From Stenotrophomonas sp. HITSZ_GD (GTDB lineage Bacteria > Pseudomonadota > Gammaproteobacteria > Xanthomonadales > Xanthomonadaceae), in contig NZ_JARQXB010000006.1 in the NCBI RefSeq assembly GCF_029543105.1, positions 62,001 to 126,000 of the forward strand: 64,000 bases of DNA, read 5' to 3'. The notes beneath the pieces were generated by a model that was not told the origin of the DNA, did not search any database, and was given only the letters and a program-made list of their open reading frames with translations. This document shows, one piece after another, positions 36,309 to 43,996 of the stretch; the first letter of the stretch is position 1; each line of letters begins with the position of its first letter. Made by a program: the position numbers and the translations under genes.

Positions 36309-37848
36309 ACAGGGTCCACTGCTCCTGGCGGATATGCGCGACCAGCCCGCGCAGCTCGCCATCCAGGGCGCGATCCTCCTCGACCAGCGCGATGCGCTGG
36401 CACAGGTCCTGGTGCATGGCCTCGGCCTGCGCGCCCAGCGCGGCGCGCTCCTGTGCGCGCTCGCGCAAGGTGATGGCCTGGCGCGCGGCGATCAGCATGG
36501 CCGCCACCACCTGCTCGGCCAGCGTCAGCACGCGCAGGCAATCGCGCGCGGCGATGGTGCCCATGCTGACCTTGTCCTGGTTGTGGCATTCGGTGGAACG
36601 TGAGAACACGGAAGCCGGCATGGTCAGCTTGAGCGCCTCGGCGGTCCACGCCGACACGCTGATCTGCAATGCCTTCAGGCCGTGGTTGATCGGCGCGCGC
36701 TCGCCGGTCACGCCGGACAGGTTGGCCGGCAGGCCATGGTTGTAGCGGCTGTCCACCAGCAGGGCGAGCTGGCGGTCGAGCAGGTCGGCGACATTGGCCA
36801 CGGCGTTCTTCAGCGTGTCCATCGCCAGCGCGATGTGGCCACCGTAGAAGTGGCCACCGTGCAGGATCTGCTCGCGGTCCGGGTCGATCAGGGGATTGTC
36901 GTTGGCGCTGTTGAGCTCGGTCTCGATCAGCTGGCGCAGGAACGGCAGCGCGTCTTCCAGCACGCCGATCACGTGCGGCGCGCAGCGCAGGGAGTAGCGG
37001 TCCTGCAGTCGCTGGTCGTTGCGGCTGGGGCGGTCGCTGTGCAGGTCCTCGCGCAGGCGCGCGGCGATGCGCGATTGGCCCGGGTGCGGCTTGGCGGAGA
37101 ACAGCACTTCGTCGAAGTGGTGCGCGTTGCCGTTGCTGGCGAGCACGTTGAAGGCGGTCAGGCGGGTGGCCAGGCGCGAGAGGTAATCGGCGCGGCGCCA
37201 GGCCAGGCAGGCCAGCGCGGTCATCACCGCGGTACCGTTCATGATCGCCAGGCCTTCCTTCGGCCGCAGCTTCAACGGCGTCATGCCGATCTGCGCCAGC
37301 ACCTCGGCCGCCGGCCGGCATTGGCCCTCGTACATCACCTCGCGCTCGCCGCACAGCACCGCGGCCACGTAGGACAGCGGCGTAAGGTCGCCACTGGCGC
37401 CGACCGAGCCCTCGGCGGGAATCAGCGGCAGCACGTCGTGGCGCAGCAGCGTGGCCAGGCCTTCGAGCAGCGGCAGGCTGACGCCGGACATGCCGCGGCT
37501 CAACGAGGCCAGGCGCGCGGCAAGCACCGCGCGGGTCTCTTCTTCGTCGAGGAAACGCCCCAGGCCGCAGCCGTGGTACGTGTAGAGGTGGTGCGGCAGT
37601 TCGGCGACCAGGCGCGGCGGGATGTTCACCGTGCACGAATCGCCATAGCCGGTGGTCACGCCGTAGATCACGCCGTCCTCGGCGAGCAGGCGGTCGAGGA
37701 AATCCGCGCCGCGCTGGATGCGCGCGCGGAACGCCGCGTCGTCGCTCAGCGCCGCGACGTGGGTGCGGCGGGCCAGGCCCACCACCGATTCGATCGCCAG
37801 CGGCGCGCTGCCGAAGGACTGCACGGGCAGCTCATTGTCCATCTTCAT
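36298..37848 (-). CDS. Aromatic amino-acid ammonia-lyase in the pigment operon
   Basis: This 516-residue MIO enzyme has the cofactor-forming Ala-Ser-Gly at 151-153 in GSVGASGDLTPLSY, the catalytic Tyr in YGVTTGYGD (62), NPL in SANDNPLIDP and the FSRSTECHNQDKVSMG segment. The selectivity pair is His87-Leu88 (PHHLYTYHG), the arrangement of tyrosine ammonia-lyases; histidase has Ser-His and PAL Phe-Leu at this place. No hut genes are near. It would yield coumarate as an alternative aryl starter. The start at 37848 (MKMDNELP) is chosen over 37842; both overlap the acyltransferase stop. Confidence 0.83.
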   Translation of the reverse strand: MKMDNELPVQSFGSAPLAIESVVGLARRTHVAALSDDAAFRARIQRGADFLDRLLAEDGVIYGVTTGYGDSCTVNIPPRLVAELPHHLYTYHGCGLGRFLDEEETRAVLAARLASLSRGMSGVSLPLLEGLATLLRHDVLPLIPAEGSVGASGDLTPLSYVAAVLCGEREVMYEGQCRPAAEVLAQIGMTPLKLRPKEGLAIMNGTAVMTALACLAWRRADYLSRLATRLTAFNVLASNGNAHHFDEVLFSAKPHPGQSRIAARLREDLHSDRPSRNDQRLQDRYSLRCAPHVIGVLEDALPFLRQLIETELNSANDNPLIDPDREQILHGGHFYGGHIALAMDTLKNAVANVADLLDRQLALLVDSRYNHGLPANLSGVTGERAPINHGLKALQISVSAWTAEALKLTMPASVFSRSTECHNQDKVSMGTIAARDCLRVLTLAEQVVAAMLIAARQAITLRERAQERAALGAQAEAMHQDLCQRIALVEEDRALDGELRGLVAHIRQEQWTLYVD

Positions 37849-38779
37849 GCGGAACCTGATCCCAGAAGGGGAAGAAATTGAACCAGTCATACGGCGCCGC
37901 CACGACCTGCGCTTCCAGCCACGCGGCCAGGCGCGTGGCCTGCGCGGCGATGGCGGCATCGCGCGAGCCGCGCGGCAGCACGATGCGATCGGCGAACGGG
38001 GTGAACGAAATGCGGTAGCCCGCGCCTTCGTGCAGGCAGGACATCGTGAACACCGGGCACGCCAGCACCGATGCCAGCACGTAGGCGCCGATCGGGAACG
38101 GCGCGGGGTGCCCCAGGAAGGGCACGCGCACGGTGCGCCCGCCGCCAACCGGCACGCGATCGCCGGCGATGGCGACGAACTCACCCGCCGCCACGCGCTC
38201 GGCCAGCACCGCGGCCGTCCCGGGGCCCATGTCGGTCACCTGCAGCAGCTCCACGCGGTGGCCGGGATCGAGGCGGCGCATCATGCGGTTGATGCGCTGC
38301 GCGTGCGCGGTATGCACCAGCACCGTGATGCGGAATCCCGGCACCGATTCGGCCAGCGCCTGGCACAGCTCCAGGCAGCCGATGTGCGCGGTGACGATCA
38401 GCCCGCCGCGGCCTTCGCGTACCAGGGCCAGCACCTCGCCGCGGTCCAGCGCGACGCGCTCGGGCGGATAGCGGCGACCGGCGGCGAGCAGCTTGTCGAG
38501 CACGGTTTCGGCGAAGCAGGCGAAGTGCCGCAGGCTGTGCCACGCGCCGGGCGGCCGGCTAAACACGCCGGCGTGCGCGTGCAGGCGGCGCAGGTATTCC
38601 AGCGATGCGTGGCGCGCGGTGCGGTTGAGCATCCAGTGGGTGAGCACCACCGGATACAGGCACACGCGGAACGGCCAGCGGCCGAGCCAGCGATGCACGC
38701 CGCACAGGAACGCGATGCCGGCGGCCGAGGTGCTCTCGCCGATCTCGGCCCAGTGCGGCGCGCGCGCGGCGGCGCTCAC
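37832..38779 (-). CDS. LpxL/HtrB-like acyltransferase
   Basis: This 315-residue lysophospholipid acyltransferase of the lauroyl/myristoyl type has the HxxxxE-like motif in TAHIGCLELCQAL near residue 130. Later GDRVPVGGGRTVRVPFLGHPAPFPIG matches the substrate pocket of LpxL-type enzymes. It would attach the polyene acyl chain to its glycolipid or glycerol anchor. The GTG start at 38777-38779 overlaps the glycosyltransferase stop (GTGA). In enterobacterial clusters, as I recall, this and the next domain are one protein (ApeJ); here they are two genes. Confidence 0.82.
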   Translation of the reverse strand: MSAAARAPHWAEIGESTSAAGIAFLCGVHRWLGRWPFRVCLYPVVLTHWMLNRTARHASLEYLRRLHAHAGVFSRPPGAWHSLRHFACFAETVLDKLLAAGRRYPPERVALDRGEVLALVREGRGGLIVTAHIGCLELCQALAESVPGFRITVLVHTAHAQRINRMMRRLDPGHRVELLQVTDMGPGTAAVLAERVAAGEFVAIAGDRVPVGGGRTVRVPFLGHPAPFPIGAYVLASVLACPVFTMSCLHEGAGYRISFTPFADRIVLPRGSRDAAIAAQATRLAAWLEAQVVAAPYDWFNFFPFWDQVPHEDGQ

Positions 38780-39534
38780 GCGGCGGCCCCGCGCAGGCGG
38801 CGCCACAACAGCCGCGGCGAGCGCCGCAACATGCCGAAGAACAGCCGCGTGTGCATGCGGCTGATGCGCACGTTGTCGCGCCACACGTCGAAGTGGGAAA
38901 CGCCATCGCGCGGATAGGTGACGCGCGTGGGCAGGTTGATCACGCCGACGCCGCGCCAGTACAGGCGCACGATCATGTCGGTATCGAAATCCATGCGGCG
39001 GCCGATCGGCTCCTCGTCGATCAGCCGCAGCGCCGGTGCCAGCGGATACACGCGGAAGCCGCACATCGAATCGCGGATCTCCAGCGACCAGGTGTTGATC
39101 CACACCCAGATGTGCGTGGCGTAACGCCCGTACAGGCGGCCCTTGGGCACGCTTTCGTCGTATTGCGGCACGCCGGAGACGATCTTCCCCGGGGCGCGGC
39201 GCGCGTGGTCGAGGAAGCGTGGGATATCGGCCGGGTCGTGCTGGCCATCGGCGTCGATCTGCAGCACGTGGCTGTAGCCCAGGCGCGCGGCCTCGGCGAA
39301 GCCGGCCAGCACCGCGCCCCCCTTGCCCTGGTTGCGCGGCAGCCGCAGCAGGCGCACGCGCGGCGCATGCGTGGCGGCAAGCGCATCGAGCACGGCGGCG
39401 CACGACGTGCGCGAGCCGTCATCCACCAGCAGGCAATCTTCGCCGGTGGCGAGCACGCCTTCCACCATGCCGCCAATGGCGTGCTCGTGGTCGTAGACCG
39501 GAATCAACACCAGGGGGCGGAAGGCCTCAGCCAT
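38776..39534 (-). CDS. Family 2 glycosyltransferase of the pigment operon
   Basis: This 252-residue GT2 has the nucleotide-sugar pocket LVLIPVYDHEHAIGG at the start, a DDGS motif (LLVDDGSRT), DADGQHD (DxD-like metal site) near 100 and RRMDFDTDMIVRLYW later. It is cytoplasmic and lacks membrane helices. It probably glycosylates the lipid anchor of the aryl polyene. The start at 39534 overlaps the acyl-ligase stop by eight bases; longer starts lie inside that gene. Confidence 0.85.
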   Translation of the reverse strand: MAEAFRPLVLIPVYDHEHAIGGMVEGVLATGEDCLLVDDGSRTSCAAVLDALAATHAPRVRLLRLPRNQGKGGAVLAGFAEAARLGYSHVLQIDADGQHDPADIPRFLDHARRAPGKIVSGVPQYDESVPKGRLYGRYATHIWVWINTWSLEIRDSMCGFRVYPLAPALRLIDEEPIGRRMDFDTDMIVRLYWRGVGVINLPTRVTYPRDGVSHFDVWRDNVRISRMHTRLFFGMLRRSPRLLWRRLRGAAA

Positions 39535-41203
39535 GGCCGAACACCACCCTGCCGCTGGCATGGGGACCATGGCCGGATACCAGCCGGAACCCCAGCACCT
39601 GCTGCGCCGGGTTCCATTGCAGCGACATGCGCACCTGGTCGCCCGGGCGCAGCACGCGCTGGAACTTCAACACGTCCATGCGCTGGAACGGTGCGTCGAT
39701 GGCGAATGCTTCGCGGCCGAAGTGGATCGCCCAGTCGAGCTGCGCCACGCCCGGCAGGATCGTCGCCTGCGGGAAGTGGCCATCGAACGCCGCCAGCGCC
39801 GGGTCGAGCACGATATCCAGCTCGGCGGCGGCGGCGTCGCGCTGCAGCCACTGCGGTTGCGGGTAGACCGGGCGGAACAGCTTGGCCAGCGCGGGTTCGG
39901 TGACCTTGCCCTGCGCGTTGAGCGGCAACGCCTCCACGAAACGCCAGCGGCGCGGGCGAGTCACCGCGTCGTGGCTGTCGGCCAGGTGCGCGGACAGCTG
40001 CCGCGCGCATTCGCGCCGGCCCTGGGCGCGCAGCAACGCCCACCCTTCGGCACTGGGCACCACCACCGCACCGAGTACGCTGCGCGCACCGGCCAGTACC
40101 AGCACGCGCGCGTCGGCCACGAGGGCATGGCGCGCCAGCTGCTGCTGGAGCGCATCCAGCGAGACACGGCGTTCCTCGATCTTCACGATGCGGTCGGCGC
40201 GGCCGAGCAGGCGGAAGCCGCCGCCGGCCAGGGCCTCGGCCCGGTCCTCGCTGCGCCACCAGTGCGGCTGGGCGAGATGCGGCGAATGCACTTCGAGCTG
40301 GCCCGCGTCGTCGATGCGCCATTGCACGCCGGGCAGCGCCGTCCAGTGCGGCGCGTCGTCGTCCCAGCGGCGCCAGGCGATGCCGCCGGTCTCGCTGCTG
40401 CCGAACACTTCGGTCGGTGCCACGCCGAAGCGTTCGCGCACGTGGCGCGCCGACTCGGCAGGCAGCGGACCGCCGGAGGAGAACACCGCGCGCAGGCCAC
40501 CCTGCAAGGCGGCCCAGTCCAACTGTTCGGGAATGCGCTTGAGGTGCGCCGGCGTGGCCACCAGCAGCGCCGCGTGGTCGGCCATCGCCGCGACCATGTC
40601 CTCGTGGAAGAACGCGCGTGGCATCGTCTTGCGCCCGGCGGCCAGCGGCCACAGCACGCGGAACAGCAGGCCGTAGATGTGCTGGTGGGACACCGTGCCA
40701 TGCACGCGGGTCCCTTCGGCCAGCTCGCCGAATGCAGCCTGCAGCGCTTCGACTTCGCGCGCGAGCTGCCGCAGGCACTTGGCGATTGCCGCCGGTGCCC
40801 CGGTGCTGCCGGAGGTGAACATCACCAGGCGCGCGGCTTCCTCGTCCAGGGCGGCCAGCGCGTGCGGATCGCCGGCGCCGGGCGCGGCGCGCAGCGGCTT
40901 CACCGTGGCCGGCAGGTCGCCGGCAATACCCTGCACGTGCGCGGCGAGGTGGTCGAGCGTGCCGGGCAGGTCGTCGCCGGGCAGGAACACGCGCTTGCCG
41001 GCATGCCATGCGCCGAACAGCGCGGCGGAAAATTCGGCTTCGTCGCCGATGTACAGCGCCCAGTCTTCGCCGGCGGCGGCGGCGAACGCGGCCTGCCAGT
41101 CGGCCACGCGCTGGCGCCAGGCCAGGTGGGTCAGGCCGGGACGCACCGCGCGATCGGGAATCGCCGCCAACGCCAGGCGGTCCAGCGCCACCCACTCAGC
41201 CAT
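39527..41203 (-). CDS. Acyl-activating AMP-ligase fused to a hotdog dehydratase-like domain
   Basis: This 558-residue fusion has an adenylate-forming ligase over residues 1-440 (P-loop MFTSGSTGAPAAIAK, GSSETGG, LLGRADRIVKIEERRV, and NAQGKV with the catalytic Lys). A C-terminal hotdog domain covers about 455-558 (FDGHFPQATILPGVAQLDW, like ApeI/FabA-type enzymes). The ligase would load hydroxybenzoate or coumarate onto ACP as the starter; the hotdog part may dehydrate early intermediates. In other aryl-polyene clusters these are separate genes (ApeH and ApeI, from memory). Confidence 0.85.
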   Translation of the reverse strand: MAEWVALDRLALAAIPDRAVRPGLTHLAWRQRVADWQAAFAAAAGEDWALYIGDEAEFSAALFGAWHAGKRVFLPGDDLPGTLDHLAAHVQGIAGDLPATVKPLRAAPGAGDPHALAALDEEAARLVMFTSGSTGAPAAIAKCLRQLAREVEALQAAFGELAEGTRVHGTVSHQHIYGLLFRVLWPLAAGRKTMPRAFFHEDMVAAMADHAALLVATPAHLKRIPEQLDWAALQGGLRAVFSSGGPLPAESARHVRERFGVAPTEVFGSSETGGIAWRRWDDDAPHWTALPGVQWRIDDAGQLEVHSPHLAQPHWWRSEDRAEALAGGGFRLLGRADRIVKIEERRVSLDALQQQLARHALVADARVLVLAGARSVLGAVVVPSAEGWALLRAQGRRECARQLSAHLADSHDAVTRPRRWRFVEALPLNAQGKVTEPALAKLFRPVYPQPQWLQRDAAAAELDIVLDPALAAFDGHFPQATILPGVAQLDWAIHFGREAFAIDAPFQRMDVLKFQRVLRPGDQVRMSLQWNPAQQVLGFRLVSGHGPHASGRVVFGHG

Positions 41204-41747
41204 GACCGTGCGCCGCCTTCACCCGCTGCCGCACGCACCACTCCACCGCGAACAACACACCCATCATCACGTAAGCCAACAATCCGTTGTAGAGCGCCCA
41301 GGTCCGTTCCGATGCCCACAGGGCGGTGGCGAGCGCGAGCGTGCCGTTGAGCACGAAGAAGCCGCACCACACCTGGGTGACGCGGCGGGTATAGGCGATG
41401 GCCTGCGGCGGCAGGTCCGGTTCGCTCAGGCGGGCGATGCGTTCCACCGCGCTGGGCGGAAAGCGCAGGCTTACCGCGAACACGGCCAGCAGCACCGCAT
41501 TGACGAACGCCGGGTACAGCTTCAGCGGCAAGGCCTGGTTGAGCACCGTGGCCAGCAGCGCCAGCACGCCGGCACCGGCGGAGGCGGCCAGCCACACCGG
41601 CTGGCGGGTGGCCACCGCGCGCAGCAACGCCAGCGCGAACAGCAGCAGCGCCAGCCAGCGCGGCTCGAAACGGCCCATCGCCAGGTACACCAGCACGGGG
41701 TAGGCCAGCGACAGCAACAGCAGCGCGGCCGCGCGCAGTCGGTTCAC
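41196..41747 (-). CDS. COG4648-type membrane protein (ApeG-like)
   Basis: This 183-residue membrane protein has about five hydrophobic helices (AALLLLSLAYPVLVYLAM at the start; ALYNGLLAYVMMGVLFAVEW near the end). It is the small predicted membrane protein regularly found between the ACPs and the ligase in aryl-polyene operons. The start is GTG at 41747 and the stop overlaps the ligase start by eight bases. Its biochemical role is unknown. Confidence 0.77.
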   Translation of the reverse strand: MNRLRAAALLLLSLAYPVLVYLAMGRFEPRWLALLLFALALLRAVATRQPVWLAASAGAGVLALLATVLNQALPLKLYPAFVNAVLLAVFAVSLRFPPSAVERIARLSEPDLPPQAIAYTRRVTQVWCGFFVLNGTLALATALWASERTWALYNGLLAYVMMGVLFAVEWCVRQRVKAAHGHG

Positions 41748-41764
41748 GGCGGCCGTCCCGTGGA

Positions 41765-42019
41765 TCAGGCTGCCTGGTCGCGCAGCAGCCCGTGCAGCAC
41801 GTCGATGATGTCCTGCACGGTGCGCACCGATTTGAAGGCATCCGGCTGCAGGCTACGGCCGAGCAGCGGCTTGAGCTGCACGATCAGGTCCACCGCGTCG
41901 ATGCTGTCGATGTCCAGATCCTCGTAGAGCCGGGTTTCCGGCTTGATCCGCGAAGGATCGATCTCGAAGCTCTCATGCAGGATCGCCACGATGCGGTCGA
42001 AAAGTTCGGTCTTGGTCAT
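41765..42019 (-). CDS. Acyl carrier protein 1
   Basis: This 84-residue carrier has the phosphopantetheine serine in DLDIDSIDAVDL near residue 39. It is acidic, four-helix ACP type, and carries the growing polyene or the starter. The ATG start (MTKTELFD) is used; an in-frame TTG nine bases upstream (MKSMTK) is an alternative. Confidence 0.85.
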   Translation of the reverse strand: MTKTELFDRIVAILHESFEIDPSRIKPETRLYEDLDIDSIDAVDLIVQLKPLLGRSLQPDAFKSVRTVQDIIDVLHGLLRDQAA

Positions 42020-42043
42020 GCTCTTCAATCTCTGCTCAGGCGC

Positions 42044-42304
42044 TCATGCCGTCTGGTGCGAGGCCACGAATTCGGCCAGCGCGCGCACGCTGGCGAAGTG
42101 CTTGCGGGTTTCCTGCGAATCGGCCGACAGGCTCACGTTGTAGCGCTTTTGCAACGCCAACCCGAGCTCCAACGCGTCGATCGAGTCCAGGCCCAGGCCT
42201 TCCACGAACAACGGCGCCGCCGGATCGATATCCTCGGGCGTGATGTCTTCCAGCGACAACGATGAAATGATCAATTCCTTGATCTCGTGCTCAAGTGCCT
42301 GCAC
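42044..42304 (-). CDS. Acyl carrier protein 2
   Basis: This 86-residue carrier has the phosphopantetheine serine in GLGLDSIDALEL near residue 40. The GTG start at 42302-42304 has GGAG nine bases upstream and overlaps the acyltransferase end by 14 bases. Two ACPs are standard in aryl-polyene loci; one may be dedicated to starter, the other to extension. Confidence 0.84.
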   Translation of the reverse strand: MQALEHEIKELIISSLSLEDITPEDIDPAAPLFVEGLGLDSIDALELGLALQKRYNVSLSADSQETRKHFASVRALAEFVASHQTA

Positions 42305-43094
42305 GCGCGGTTTCTCCCGAAAAATAATCAACAAGATGGTCGTTGAGCCGGCGCACCGCCAGCGCTTCGCCCCCCGGCGAAGCCGCGATCGCGTCCACGA
42401 ACGGCGCGATCGGCAGGTCATCCCCGACCTCGATCAACATGTGAAATCGCCGTGAAGGCACACGATACCATTTCTGGCCCTTGCCCAAGGTCGGCGGATG
42501 GCATGAAATCCGCACCGGCGTGATGTCCAGGCGCCCACGCACGGCGATGTTGGCCGCGCCGCGCTGCAGGCGCAGCGGGCGGCCCGGCTCGCTGCGGGTG
42601 CCCTCGGGGAAGATGACCAGGTTGCCGCCGCGGCGCACCGCGGCGATGCAGTCCTCCACCAGCCCGGCCCCTTCGTCGTTGGCGATGTAGCCGGCGGCCC
42701 GCACCGGCCCGCGCATGAAGGGGTTGCGCGCCACGCCCACCTTCACCACGCAATCGGCATCGGGCAGCAGGGAAATGAGGAACACCACGTCGATCAACGT
42801 GGGGTGGTTGGCGAGGATCAGCTGTCCACGACGCTGAAGCCGTTCACGTCCGCGCACTTCGTAGGTCAACAGGCCGAGCGCGTGCATCAGCCACACATGG
42901 CTCGCGAAGCTGCGCTGGATCCAGCGCCGCGCCTGCGCGCGCCGCCGGGTGCGATCGCGCACGCCCAATTGCAGCAGCGGAAACACGCACAGGCGCAGCG
43001 CCAGGCCACCGAGGCCGAAGGCGAGGAAACTCAGGCCCGTGCCGAACACCCGCCAGGCGTGATCCAGCCGGGTCGGCAGCAGGCGATCACGCAT
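42291..43094 (-). CDS. 1-acylglycerol-3-phosphate acyltransferase-like enzyme (PlsC type, ApeD-like)
   Basis: This 267-residue acyltransferase has one N-terminal membrane segment, the NHPTLID motif (variant of HxxxxD) near residue 95 and FPEGTRS near 160, the classical PlsC pair. It may acylate the lipid anchor of the pigment. The start at 43094 (MRDRLLPTR) gives the same eight-base overlap seen elsewhere in the operon; an upstream start at 43133 is possible. Confidence 0.82.
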   Translation of the reverse strand: MRDRLLPTRLDHAWRVFGTGLSFLAFGLGGLALRLCVFPLLQLGVRDRTRRRAQARRWIQRSFASHVWLMHALGLLTYEVRGRERLQRRGQLILANHPTLIDVVFLISLLPDADCVVKVGVARNPFMRGPVRAAGYIANDEGAGLVEDCIAAVRRGGNLVIFPEGTRSEPGRPLRLQRGAANIAVRGRLDITPVRISCHPPTLGKGQKWYRVPSRRFHMLIEVGDDLPIAPFVDAIAASPGGEALAVRRLNDHLVDYFSGETARAGT

Positions 43095-43827
43095 GGCGAT
43101 GCCAGCGCCAGCGCTGGTCCTCGCGTTCGACATCCAGTCGCGGCTGGCCGCTGAGCAGGAAGTGGTGAACGGCCAGGCCGTGTTGCAGGGGCGAGGCCGG
43201 CGCCGGCGCCAGGTCCGTGGGCGCCCAGGACAGGCTCAGTCGCTCACCGGGCTGGTCGGGCGCGGCCAAGCGCCAGCACCAGGCGTAGGCATGCGCGGGT
43301 TCGTCGGCGAAATCGGCGTAAATATCCGGCAACTGGCCGTCATAGCACACCAACAGAACCTCCGGCGCGCCGTCGGCCAGCAAGCCGGCCGCCTCGACGC
43401 AGGCGTTCTCGACCGACGCGGCCCCGCCGGCCAGCGCGAGATAGTTGCCGCGGCGCTTGCGCACGATGGAATACAGCGCCGCCACTGCGTTGTGGACGGA
43501 CAGGCTGAAGGCCGTCGGGGAAAGCAGCTCGGTCTGGCCCAGCGCGCGCAGCAGTTCGACCGAGCCGTCGACGTCGCCGTGGCGGGACACGAACACCAGC
43601 GGCACGTTCTCGCGCACCGGCGACACATCGCAATCGTCGGTGGCGCTGATCGCCATGCGGCCGAGGCGGTCGATTCTTCGCCGCATCACCGGGGGCACGT
43701 CGGCCAGCGCAGGCGCGCCATCGCCCGACGGGGCCCGCGCATCGCCGCGTGCCCAATCCAGCCAGTCCTGCGCGTGTGGCAGGCCCGGCGCCCAGGCCGA
43801 CCAGCCGGTTACGGAGAATTCGATCAT
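43087..43827 (-). CDS. Ketosynthase-like protein without active-site cysteine (ApeC-like, chain-length-factor type)
   Basis: This 246-residue protein matches the N-terminal half of a thiolase-fold ketosynthase (TAFSLSVHNAVAALYSI near 105, NYLALAGGAASVENA near 130) but shows no Cys in the nucleophile position and has no C-terminal half. Such short proteins are found at the head of aryl-polyene operons and may pair with a full ketosynthase. It is the first gene of the minus-strand operon; an inverted repeat lies about 20 bases before the start. Confidence 0.75.
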   Translation of the reverse strand: MIEFSVTGWSAWAPGLPHAQDWLDWARGDARAPSGDGAPALADVPPVMRRRIDRLGRMAISATDDCDVSPVRENVPLVFVSRHGDVDGSVELLRALGQTELLSPTAFSLSVHNAVAALYSIVRKRRGNYLALAGGAASVENACVEAAGLLADGAPEVLLVCYDGQLPDIYADFADEPAHAYAWCWRLAAPDQPGERLSLSWAPTDLAPAPASPLQHGLAVHHFLLSGQPRLDVEREDQRWRWHRHA

Positions 43828-43847
43828 CGGGAAGACAGCGGCCCAGG

Positions 43848-43870
43848 TCCGGAAAATGAATGATTCCGGA
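43848..43870. promoter_or_regulatory. Inverted repeat in the divergent pigment promoter region
   Basis: TCCGGAA-N9-TTCCGGA, 21 bases upstream of the first gene of the operon and about 125 bases from the divergent chorismatase start. It is a plausible operator for a dimeric regulator. A TATGAT at about 43959 is a possible -10 element for the chorismatase gene. Confidence 0.4.
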
Positions 43871-43996
43871 ACACCCGGCATTCGAAGCGAAGGATCGTGC
43901 CAGCGCGCGTTCCAGCGCGTCAATGTGCCGCATGCACGGGTGCAGGATAACTGCGCGTTATGATGCCGCGCCTTGCGATACCCCACTGGAAAGCGC

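Noticed and set aside
36298-37848. Annotation as histidine-utilisation hutH
   Set aside because: No hutU, hutI or hutG nearby, the gene is locked inside the pigment operon by overlaps, and the selectivity pair is His-Leu.
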